Of a stretch of DNA of 64,000 nucleotides, positions 54,564 to 62,309 are shown piece after piece (position 1 is the first letter of the stretch; every line of letters starts with the position of its first letter). Under the pieces are notes generated by a model. That model had not been told where the DNA came from and made no database searches. It saw only the letters and a list, made by a program, of their open reading frames with translations. Source of the stretch: Rhizobium esperanzae (GTDB taxonomy: Bacteria > Pseudomonadota > Alphaproteobacteria > Rhizobiales > Rhizobiaceae). The position numbers and the translations under genes were made by a program. The DNA lies in NCBI RefSeq assembly GCF_014197615.1, contig NZ_JACIFY010000010.1:1-64000 (forward strand), read 5' to 3'.

Positions 54564-57044
54564 ATGCAACTTTCAGGCTCAGTTAGCTTCCGCCCTGTTC
54601 GTATTGGTTTCCTCACACCTGTCGAAGACCTCGCGCTGCTCAGTCGTATAGCACGCCTGAACACTTGTCTGTGGGGGGGACGTTACAATCCGATCATTCC
54701 GTATTTCCAAAACTGCGGTGACCGATGGCGCCGTCCACATTCTAAGGCAACCGGATTAGATATCGCCCGAGAGTACATAAATTTCTTTGAACCTGATGTG
54801 TTGGTCGAAACTACGCCCGGCATGGCGAAGACGCTAGGTTGGGCTGAAGGTGAGCGGTACCTCAGTATGCCGCGCATTCTCCCACTCGACGAGTTTTATG
54901 GGTTGGATGATCGCGGCCGCGTCCAATTTCCGCTTGGCATCGACATCTTTGAAGCCATAGCGCATCTCTACGATACAGATTACCGATACGAGCGCCGTCA
55001 CAAGGAGCCATTCGCTAAAATCGCTGACGTTGAAGGTGATGCATTCTTTGATGTCGTATGTGGTCGCTATCCGTCCGAGGCGCCTCTGGCCTATATCTCG
55101 AGAGCATATGACGAAGCTTTCTCGCCCGTTCCCTTATCTCCGGATGCCAATACCGCACTCCGCTATTTGAAAGATGGGTTTCTGGGGCCATTCTGGGTTA
55201 CGGGACATGAATTGGACGAAAGGCCTGGACGCGGCTATCGAGATGAAACGTTTTATGTTTTCGACCCAACTGTTCCGGGTGACGTGATTGACTACTGGAA
55301 TTTTCGGTTAGTTGCGCGCCACGTGGCGCCCATCAATGTCAATTGGTTCGGCGAATGTGCAGAGTTTATCCGCGAAGAAATCAATGCAATACACCGGCCG
55401 ATACCGGGCAATCCCTTCGGAACGATGTTCCATGGTGTAATCTGCTTTGCTTCCTCAATAGATGAGAAACGGCGCGACCAGATTGCGAAGGAGCACCTCG
55501 CGGACCTTCCTAATGGAGCGTTTTATTTCGGTTCTGACATCTCATCATGGGAGGCAAGTAGGCGCGGCCGTGATCGGCGCGACAGTAAGATGATCGCGTA
55601 CGGCGCGCCCGTCACGTTTGAGGAAACGTCGAGAGAGGGCTCCCTAAAAATTCCTTCTCCATCGCCTCCATTTGCCAACCGGTCGAAGCGCTATTCACAA
55701 GCGCGCTGGATGAATGTGATTGCTCCGAGCACGGCTTATCGTGAGGGTTCAGTTGCCACGGTGTACCCCTCCAATTTATGGAAGCCCGGATACCCGCGCC
55801 TCTCGGGAGGAGATTTCCGGGTTACGAGAGAGGGATGGTTAGTCGAAGTTGAGTACGATATCGGTTACTCTCATTTAAAAGTCGAACCAGGGCGGAGTGC
55901 CATTATTGGGTGGCTGGCGACACAGGGAATAACAGCCACACCATCTGAGGAAGGGCAGATCGCAGCCCAAGTTATTACCGCTGCGGGAGGATTGCAGGCA
56001 TCCGGCATGTTCGGCGACTTCGATACGCTGAAGTTACTTGGCGAAATGGCTGAGGGCCACTCCGAGGTCAGCCGGAACGGCAGACGCGTCTCGCAAGCTG
56101 TCCCTGATCGCTCAAAGCATGTCAATACAATCCGCCAGCATTTCAAGGAGCGAGAAAAGCGTTCCTTTGGTTACTGGAACAAGCTTGATTACTTTTTGGA
56201 GCGTTCAGTATTTCGTGCGGGACTTCGGGTTCAGTGTCCAATTTGTGGCCATCAGAACTGGTTCGATCTGGATGCTATCAGCTACAGACCTGTCTGCACC
56301 CGCTGCCTCAATGGGTTCGAGTTTTCGCAATCGCCAAGCCACATAGACAACGTCGATTGGTTTTATCGCATTGTCGGTCCCTTCGCGGCTCCGGATTATG
56401 CCCGAGGCGGTTACGCGGTGGCGTTAACTTTACGTGCGCTCTCCGGCAACCACAACACAGAAATGACTTGGTCGACTGGGCTGACACTAAAGCCTCTAAA
56501 TTGCGAGGTTGATTTTGTGGCATGGCATCGGGCGGGCCGGTTTGGAGGGGACGAGTGTGACGAGCCTCTTCTCGTCGTAGGCGAAGCGAAAAGCTTTGGC
56601 CGCAACTCGATCAACAGCGAGGCAATCGAAACACTAAAGAAGGTCGCCGAGAGTTTTCCAGGCTCAGTCATGGTTGTTTCTACGCTTCGCAAGAGTGAAG
56701 AATTGAGTTTAGCGGAACTTGGACGGCTCCGGCATCTGGCCTTGTGGGGTCGCCGATCCAAACTGGAAGGCGAACCAGTCAATCCTATTGTTCTTTTTAC
56801 CCGAACCGAGCTGTTTGCAGAGCATGGGATACGAGGGGCTTGGGAAAAGGTCGATGGTAAGAAAATGCATGCAGTTCATGATTTCAGCGATTTGCATACA
56901 CTGGCTGACCTGACTTCAGAACGTTATTTGGGCCTGGGGGCACATTGGGATAAACAAGCGGGTGAACAGGCCCCCGAGGTGATGTTGTCAATTCTCAGGC
57001 TGCTCAAAGCTCGCTCTTCCACCACGAGTCCAATTGCCGCCTAA
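54564..57044 (+). CDS. Unknown 826-aa protein: zinc ribbon plus PD-(D/E)xK-like domain
   Basis: I recognise no named family. Residues 1-100 (RIGFLTPVEDLALLSRIARL, then CLWGGRYNPIIPYF) look like a conserved alpha/beta start. Residues 100-550 are largely unassigned. A zinc ribbon follows: CPIC at 558-561 and CTRC at 578-581. Residues about 645-710 resemble a PD-(D/E)xK nuclease core: NCEVDFVAW (Glu648, Asp650), LLVVGEAKSFG (Glu674, Lys676) and SVMVVSTLRK as the next strand. Codon use is visibly more A/T-rich than the neighbouring bcs genes. The combination suggests a nucleic-acid-acting protein, possibly defence-related, but that is inference. ATG 54564; single gene with a 395-base gap to the next. 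Confidence 0.6.
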   Translation: MQLSGSVSFRPVRIGFLTPVEDLALLSRIARLNTCLWGGRYNPIIPYFQNCGDRWRRPHSKATGLDIAREYINFFEPDVLVETTPGMAKTLGWAEGERYLSMPRILPLDEFYGLDDRGRVQFPLGIDIFEAIAHLYDTDYRYERRHKEPFAKIADVEGDAFFDVVCGRYPSEAPLAYISRAYDEAFSPVPLSPDANTALRYLKDGFLGPFWVTGHELDERPGRGYRDETFYVFDPTVPGDVIDYWNFRLVARHVAPINVNWFGECAEFIREEINAIHRPIPGNPFGTMFHGVICFASSIDEKRRDQIAKEHLADLPNGAFYFGSDISSWEASRRGRDRRDSKMIAYGAPVTFEETSREGSLKIPSPSPPFANRSKRYSQARWMNVIAPSTAYREGSVATVYPSNLWKPGYPRLSGGDFRVTREGWLVEVEYDIGYSHLKVEPGRSAIIGWLATQGITATPSEEGQIAAQVITAAGGLQASGMFGDFDTLKLLGEMAEGHSEVSRNGRRVSQAVPDRSKHVNTIRQHFKEREKRSFGYWNKLDYFLERSVFRAGLRVQCPICGHQNWFDLDAISYRPVCTRCLNGFEFSQSPSHIDNVDWFYRIVGPFAAPDYARGGYAVALTLRALSGNHNTEMTWSTGLTLKPLNCEVDFVAWHRAGRFGGDECDEPLLVVGEAKSFGRNSINSEAIETLKKVAESFPGSVMVVSTLRKSEELSLAELGRLRHLALWGRRSKLEGEPVNPIVLFTRTELFAEHGIRGAWEKVDGKKMHAVHDFSDLHTLADLTSERYLGLGAHWDKQAGEQAPEVMLSILRLLKARSSTTSPIAA

Positions 57045-57439
57045 TCTGTCGGGTTAGCCTCGTATCTTGCTGCCGGTGGCTAAGCGCCACAAATCTCAGG
57101 GACGGCTAGCGAACATCGAACAGAGCGAGGCGAATGGCCTGCCAGTCCATCATTTCACCTTCCGTCTCAACTCGCTCTTGAGACAATGTAACAATTTGCA
57201 GAGCTAAACTTTGTTGGGACAGAACTATTGGATGGAGGCATCTCGCTCAGGCGAGGTTCGGCGAGACGCTCACACGTAATCCAATTGCCCTTTGCTGCCG
57301 GCTACCGCGCAGCGATTTTAGGACGGTTGCAGCTGTGGTAAAATGTTCCTACATTGTTCTTGTTCCTCCAAGGGTAGAATAAGCGCGCAGACGAACTCCG
57401 ATAGTAGTGTGAGCCGCCCGACATAGACGAGTTCAATAG
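57045..57439. other. Gap between the two island genes
   Basis: 395 bases with no gene I can support. It is moderately A/T-rich and may hold the promoter of the 246-aa gene (A/T-rich stretch about 57335-57385). Because the gap is large, the two island genes are likely transcribed separately. Confidence 0.35.
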
Positions 57440-58180
57440 ATGGAAAATACAATATCGGTGGATGACGTTGTAAGAATGTCGATTGAGGATTTATTCCGTG
57501 ATCAGTTGATACCTGATGAGATGAACCGCCTTGGCAATGGCAAGCAACATAAAGCCCCGGACCATCTCATCTTAGATGGTGAAATCGCCATCGAAAGGAA
57601 ATCACGGAACGCTGTTGACCAGTCTCAATTTTACGAAAAGCTGCAAAAAATTGCCGATCAGCAAGGCGCACCATTTTGGGCGGTCGGCAGAATGAATTTC
57701 AAAGCGATCATTAGGCAGCTACCAGATCCGGACAGTGCCACAAAGAAGATGACCGACTTCATGATGAACCAAGTCATGAAAACAGTACGCAAATCCGAAA
57801 AAAAATTCGAAGAGTACGAAAAATTCGTGCCGAAAGACGGGCAGCTGCGCGTGCTGATTATATCCGACAACACCAAGATTAGAGAAGGAACAGCTTCCAT
57901 TGAGCACTTTATTGGTCGCAAAGTGGGAGCGCTTAGCTCAACTAATGACCCAGCCCAAATTCTCGATGCGATCTTTTATATAAAGGACCCGCGATATACA
58001 TTAGACGAGCGAGACAGCTATTGGTTCAAAGTACTTATACGAGAAAGGCTGTCCGCGGACCGACGACAAAGAGCAAACGGGTTAGCAGCGGCGTTACATC
58101 ACCGAATTTCTCACTATGGACCGTATTTCCAAGCTGCCGGCGCGTTCACGCGTTCATCGTTTCGAACCTGCTTTGTCTGA
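57440..58180 (+). CDS. Unknown 246-aa protein with PD-(D/E)xK-like motif
   Basis: No named family recognised. Near the N-terminus, APDHLILDGEIAIERKSRN has the order Pro-Asp (Asp41), then Glu52-x-Lys54, matching the PD-(D/E)xK nuclease core. SQFYEKLQKIADQQG follows, where related enzymes often have a Gln/Tyr helix. A later strand (QLRVLIISDN, about 136-145) and the Lys/Glu-rich helix before it complete an alpha/beta domain. The gene is strongly A/T-rich for this window, indicating recent acquisition. A hairpin terminator lies about 40 bases downstream. Functions as nuclease, restriction-like effector or repair enzyme are all possible. ATG 57440. Confidence 0.6.
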   Translation: MENTISVDDVVRMSIEDLFRDQLIPDEMNRLGNGKQHKAPDHLILDGEIAIERKSRNAVDQSQFYEKLQKIADQQGAPFWAVGRMNFKAIIRQLPDPDSATKKMTDFMMNQVMKTVRKSEKKFEEYEKFVPKDGQLRVLIISDNTKIREGTASIEHFIGRKVGALSSTNDPAQILDAIFYIKDPRYTLDERDSYWFKVLIRERLSADRRQRANGLAAALHHRISHYGPYFQAAGAFTRSSFRTCFV

Positions 58181-58218
58181 CGCACGCAGGCTCGCGCGGG
58201 AACAATATGGGAACGCCC

Positions 58219-58260
58219 GGTGGGACTTCTCGCTCCCAAAGTCCCACCAGTAGGATTTTT
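58219..58260 (+). terminator. Rho-independent terminator of the island's last gene
   Basis: GGTGGGACTT (58219-58228) and AAGTCCCACC (58239-58248) form a perfect ten-base-pair stem with a ten-base loop. AGTAGGA then five T follow (58256-58260). Confidence 0.8.
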
Positions 58261-58346
58261 ATGCCGATTTGTTCTGTGGGCACGAAAATAAGGGCTTGCA
58301 TCCGAAAGCCCGAAAGACTAGGGAAATCCTGCTCATAAGAGCTGGT

Positions 58347-58423
<77 letters not shown>

Positions 58424-58504
58424 TTTATCCCCTTGAAATCCAGTCAAAACATCACGTTTCATGTGGCGGCCACTCTCGCAGTCATGGCGAAGAACGGCGG
58501 ACCT

Positions 58505-59137
58505 TCAGTGCGGTTTCTGGGCGACCGCGATCATCGATTTTGCCAGCAGCGGAATTCTCCCGACATATTCGAAGTCGACGTCTTCGAAACCTGTGTCCAG
58601 CAGCAGCGTGCTCAATGTTCCGGGAGACCAGAATTTGATGTGGCCATGGTCTTTGAGCGGCATGAAATGGTCGTCCATCTTGCCGCTGACGGCCAAGGCC
58701 AGATTTTTCCAGTAGCCGTGAAACGGCGTCGACATCACCGCGATGCCGCCGGGCTTCACCAGATCGTACATGGTGGCCGAGAAAGCCTTGGGATCATAAA
58801 CATGCTCCACCACTTCGAGGCTGATCACCGCATCGAAGGTCCCATACCGGCTGGAGAGATCTTCGTAGCCTGAGCCGATTTCCAGCGGAAGATCGGGGTG
58901 GGCCGTTCTTGCTTTGGCAATACCGTCCGCGGACGGATCGACGCCGACGACGTCATAACCTTTTCCGGCAAGCACGGCTGCAGCACCGCCGGTACCGCAG
59001 CCGAGGTCGAAGACCGCCGTTTCATTTGCCTCCTGAAAACTGTTCTCGAGAACATCGACAACGGCCGGCAAAATATAGGAATGGGCGGTCGTCTGCTTGG
59101 CATGCACATAGGTCGTCGCGTCTAGTTCGATAGACAT
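58505..59137 (-). CDS. UbiG-like class I SAM methyltransferase, 210 aa
   Basis: Predicted methyltransferase. Motif I VFDLGCGTGGAAAVLAGKGY, VVGVDPSADGI, and FDAVISLEVVEHVYDP are of the Methyltransf_11/UbiG type. The C-terminal part includes KDHGHIKFWSPGTLSTLL. It lacks features that would identify it as true UbiG, so the substrate is open. ATG 59135-59137 (MSIELDATTY) has AGGAGG five bases upstream, which settles the start over longer frames. Confidence 0.85.
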   Translation of the reverse strand: MSIELDATTYVHAKQTTAHSYILPAVVDVLENSFQEANETAVFDLGCGTGGAAAVLAGKGYDVVGVDPSADGIAKARTAHPDLPLEIGSGYEDLSSRYGTFDAVISLEVVEHVYDPKAFSATMYDLVKPGGIAVMSTPFHGYWKNLALAVSGKMDDHFMPLKDHGHIKFWSPGTLSTLLLDTGFEDVDFEYVGRIPLLAKSMIAVAQKPH

Positions 59138-59700
59138 TTTGCCTCCTGGAGTCGTGGGCCCGTCAACCCGATGATACGCAAACGCAATGGTACGGCGGAC
59201 TTTGACGGCAGTGTGGTCCCCCTGTGGTATTAAAGTGATTAGCACCGAAGGCGCTCGAAGCGGCTGGGGGCGCCCGGCCGTTGGCTGTGCCGTTTGCGCG
59301 GCATCCTCCAGCCCGTTCATCGTGGGCAACTGGCGCTCGAGGATCGCCTTTATGAAAGATCCGAAGCTGATTGACAGGGGGCAGGGAAGGTGCTGAAAAC
59401 GGGGCCACAATGTTCCCGTCGTGGCTCAAATGGTTGCTGGGTCGATGCCCGCGCTTTAACTATTTAAAATAAATAACGTGATGAAACACCATTTGAAGGT
59501 GTATAGTGAATAAATCCAATAGTTCTTTTTTGTGCTGTTTCAATCCAGAAAGGCGGTATTTGTTGAAATTTGTTAAGACTGCATCAAGTCTAGAGTAGAT
59601 AACCCGTTTTTGACGTTAAGAAAACGTGAAATCTCTTCGCATTCCTGTGAATATGTGTAGATTAACATTATCCTTGGTCACAATAGCCTAGTGCGAACCC
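59138..59700. other. Long non-coding stretch, A/T-rich toward 59.5 kb
   Basis: 563 bases without a supported gene. The first half is ordinary GC; from about 59455 to 59690 it becomes strikingly A/T-rich with runs such as TTTAAAATAAATAA and repeated TTTTTTG, and includes CACCATTTGAAGGTG (a small inverted repeat). It could hold promoter elements for the 71-aa gene or an unannotated small RNA. Confidence 0.4.
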
Positions 59701-59916
59701 ATGGCGGATATGAAGCAGAATCTCACTTGCAGACAGGCCCTCTCCAGTGCGTTCCAGGCCCTGTCGGATGAGGCCGTCAAAGCCGGCTGGTCGGAGGGTG
59801 ATGTCGCCCTGGCGCTCGCCGAACTCGCCGAGGAACGGGTGATCGAGCTTACCGCCAAGGTGATCACCGAAGGCTTTATCCAGCCCCAGTTCGCCGCCGG
59901 CGGCCGCCGCAGCTAA
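59701..59916 (+). CDS. Small hypothetical protein, 71 aa
   Basis: Short soluble protein, helical by pattern (ALSSAFQALSDEAVKAGWSEGDVALALAEL, then ERVIELTAKVITEGFI). The spacing of hydrophobic residues and the compositionally normal codons suggest a real gene. I recall similar small proteins in rhizobia but no function. Preceded by the A/T-rich region that should contain its promoter. Confidence 0.65.
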   Translation: MADMKQNLTCRQALSSAFQALSDEAVKAGWSEGDVALALAELAEERVIELTAKVITEGFIQPQFAAGGRRS

Positions 59917-60140
59917 TCCCACAGCAACAATCCCGCCGTTTTTGCCGCCGTGATGAAGAAGCCCACCGCGCGGGCTGCGCAGCCCGTCGAGCGCATCCAG
60001 GCAGTGCCGGCGCGACGATAATGATGCCCTGGCTTGCTTGGCCATGGTTTGAGATAATCGACGGCTTCCCTGACGGTGGAAACGATCAGGCTGCTCCGGA
60101 GAAAAGACCCGGACGGGGAGGGAAGGCGTGTTTTACCCAA
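59913..60140 (-). pseudogene. DUF982-like relic with compensating frameshifts
   Basis: The frame reads LIVSTVREAVDYL, PWPSKPGHHYRRA, then ends FFITAAKTAGLLLWD, matching the order I know from rhizobial DUF982 proteins (EAxxYLxxWP, HYxxAxxxC, AFIxAAxEAG). The centre reads TAWMRSTGCA, which does not fit, whereas the neighbouring frame gives HCLDALDGL, which does. So one indel appears to shift the frame out and a second shifts it back. No ATG or GTG start exists; TTG at 60140 touches GGAGG. Probably a decayed gene. It overlaps the end of the 71-aa gene by four bases on the opposite strand. Confidence 0.5.
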
Positions 60141-60334
60141 CCTCCGGACCAGCTGGTTTCTGCCTCAAAGGCCGCCGCAACGCGCGAGACGAAATTTTGT
60201 TCCCTAATTTTGTTTTGGGGAATTTGCATAGTTGCTAAAGTTCAAGCCCTCGCGCATAATCGTTTTTGCCGGTTGCGGAGGGCGGCCGGCAATGCAAGCG
60301 TGAATGCGTTTGCCCTCGGAGGAAATGCGGCGTG

Positions 60335-60547
60335 ATGTTACGATCATCAATCCATCCGCATGATTTACCGCTGTTTTCGGAAGATCTCGATCTGTTGTCT
60401 GGGGTGCTCGACAAGGTTTGCGACGAGCGCGGCCTCGTCAGGACGACGCCCGAGGCCGAGCGGATCGGTGCGGTCATTATTCAGCTTTACCGGCAGGGCG
60501 TGAAGGACAGCGGTAAACTCGCCGATCTTGCAAAGACCTATCTCTGA
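60335..60547 (+). CDS. Small hypothetical protein, 70 aa
   Basis: Soluble helical protein: DLDLLSGVLDKVCDERGL, then PEAERIGAVIIQLYRQGVKDSGKLADLAKTYL. Family unnamed, but the pattern resembles short proteins found widely in Rhizobium. GGAGG lies at 60318-60322; ATG at 60335 or GTG at 60332 could start it. Confidence 0.65.
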   Translation: MLRSSIHPHDLPLFSEDLDLLSGVLDKVCDERGLVRTTPEAERIGAVIIQLYRQGVKDSGKLADLAKTYL

Positions 60548-60584
60548 TATTCAGTTCTGCTCGATCGCTGGCGGATTGGTTCCG

Positions 60585-60878
60585 TCAGTCGTCGTTGGCG
60601 GCGTTGAGGTTTTCCGGCCGGATGCCGTCGTCGCTGGAGGTGCGCGCACGCAACCGAATGCCGGGGCCGCCTTCATCCTGATTGCCGCTCGACAGGAAGA
60701 TGATGCCGTGCGCCTCGAGCGTGCTGCGCACATCGAACAGCGCATGCGGCTCGCCCGTAAACTCGCCTGTCTCGAGCGCCGCTACGGTCTCGACCGGCAG
60801 GCCGCTTGCCGCGGCCAGCTCTTCGATGCTCATGCCGATCATGGCGCGTGCGCCGCGTATCTGTGTTGCTGTTATCAT
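60585..60878 (-). CDS. XRE-family helix-turn-helix protein, 97 aa
   Basis: The N-terminal lambda-Cro type HTH reads TATQIRGARAMIGMSIEELA, then ASGLPVETVAALETGEF, followed by a short variable tail. A small DNA-binding regulator with unknown targets. Its tail (GIIFLSSGNQDEGGPGIRLR) is common in rhizobial XRE proteins. No partner toxin is adjacent. Confidence 0.85.
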   Translation of the reverse strand: MITATQIRGARAMIGMSIEELAAASGLPVETVAALETGEFTGEPHALFDVRSTLEAHGIIFLSSGNQDEGGPGIRLRARTSSDDGIRPENLNAANDD

Positions 60879-60927
60879 GACCGAAAATCTAGCGCATTCA
60901 CCGTAGTTCTCAAGTGGTGCGGGCCGA

Positions 60928-62109
60928 TCAGGCGTCCTTCAATTTCACCCCAAACAGATCGTCATGCATGCGCTCGACCGCGATCCCCATGCCTCCCATC
61001 AGGGCGGCCCGGTTGCCGAAGCGGCTGATCTCGATGCGCGGCGGATAGGGCGTGCAACGCGGCAGGAAATTCCGGATGGCGTTTACCAGTTCCGGTCTTG
61101 CGCCGATGCTGCCGCCGGTGATCACCAGCTCGGGATCGAGAGTTGCGCCGATGGCCGCAATGGCGACCGCCACCAGCCTTGCCGTCTCTTCGATTGCGGC
61201 CGCAGCACTGGCCTCTCCTGCGTTGAACGCGGCGAAGAGATCGGCCACGGTGGATGCGTTGCGCCCGCCGAAACCGATGTAGCGGCGCAACATCGCGACG
61301 CTGCCGACCGCGCTCTCAAAGGTCCCAAGCGTAAACCCGCCGGGATCGAAAGCATCTCCGCCGATCGGAAGATAGGCGATCTCGCCGGCCGCGCCACGCG
61401 CGCCGCGCAACAGGGCGCCGTTGGCGATGATGCCCATGCCGACGCCCGTTCCGAGCGCAATGAATGCAAAATCGCCGGTCTCGACCCCATGTCCCCGCCA
61501 TCTCTCGCCTTGCGCGGCCAAGTTGACGTCATTTTCGACGATCACCGGTATGCCCATCTTGTCGCTGAAGACCTGGCGCAGATTGATGGCGTCGATGCCG
61601 GGAATGTTCGGCGCGACATTGATATGGCCGGTGGCGGGATCGAGCACGCCGGGGCTGCCCAGAACGGCGAGACGGAGCTTGTCGGCAGTGGTCCCGGCCG
61701 CAGAGGCGAGTTCGACGATAATGTCGCTGAACTGATTGACGAGATGCATTCCGCCACGCGGATCGGTGGCCACTTTGGTTTCGGCAACCACATTTCCCAA
61801 GAGATCGCAGATAGCCGCAGCAATCTTGGTGCCCCCGAGATCGATGGAGGCGGCCAGTCCCGCCCTGGCATTGATCTCGTAGATGATCGCATTGCGGCCG
61901 GGGCGACCATCGGTCTGCCCGATCGCTTTCAGCCATCCATCATCCTCGAGGTCGCGCACGACATCGGAGATCGTCTGTTTCGATAGGCCGGTGAGCTTGG
62001 CGATATCGGCGCGAGAGATCGACCCGCTCGCCAACACGGTGCGGATCACGGCATTGGTTGAAATTTTTCGTGCGATCGGAGTCTGTACGACAGAAGGGGT
62101 CATTGCCAT
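60928..62109 (-). CDS. ROK-family transcriptional regulator, 393 aa
   Basis: An N-terminal winged helix (NAVIRTVLASGSISRADIAKL, TGLSKQTISDVVRDLEDDG) is followed by the ROK sugar-kinase-like domain: ASIDLGGTKIAAAICDLLG (phosphate loop), IVENDVNLAAQGE, and FIALGTGVGMGIIANG. The usual zinc motif (CxCGxxGCxE) is missing from the expected place after AAGEIAYLPIGG, so this may be a non-zinc variant. It is probably a repressor of the divergent glycoside hydrolase gene. ATG at 62107-62109; a TTG six codons earlier is possible. Confidence 0.88.
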   Translation of the reverse strand: MAMTPSVVQTPIARKISTNAVIRTVLASGSISRADIAKLTGLSKQTISDVVRDLEDDGWLKAIGQTDGRPGRNAIIYEINARAGLAASIDLGGTKIAAAICDLLGNVVAETKVATDPRGGMHLVNQFSDIIVELASAAGTTADKLRLAVLGSPGVLDPATGHINVAPNIPGIDAINLRQVFSDKMGIPVIVENDVNLAAQGERWRGHGVETGDFAFIALGTGVGMGIIANGALLRGARGAAGEIAYLPIGGDAFDPGGFTLGTFESAVGSVAMLRRYIGFGGRNASTVADLFAAFNAGEASAAAAIEETARLVAVAIAAIGATLDPELVITGGSIGARPELVNAIRNFLPRCTPYPPRIEISRFGNRAALMGGMGIAVERMHDDLFGVKLKDA

Positions 62110-62256
62110 CCCGCTAACTCGGTCCAATTAGTTCGGAGCATATACTTAATTAGGGCGATATTGGCTGGCCATTATCGCGGCACGGCGCATTCTTGGCGTT
62201 ATCTAAGCGTGCGTACCCATTTTCAGTACACCGCGGCCATCGTTTTGTCTATGTCC

Positions 62257-62284
62257 TTGACAAAAGGAGGTCGGCCTGTAGGCT
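62257..62284 (+). promoter_or_regulatory. Predicted promoter of the glycoside hydrolase gene
   Basis: TTGACA at 62257-62262 and TAGGCT at 62279-62284 are spaced by 16 bases, close to sigma-70 type consensus. The likely start point is about 20 bases before ATG 62310. The A/T-rich stretch CCAATTAG...CTTAATTAGG at about 62125-62155, between the two genes, may hold the ROK operator. Confidence 0.5.
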
Positions 62285-62309
62285 GGGATCAAACGTGCGG
62301 GGATTGCCA

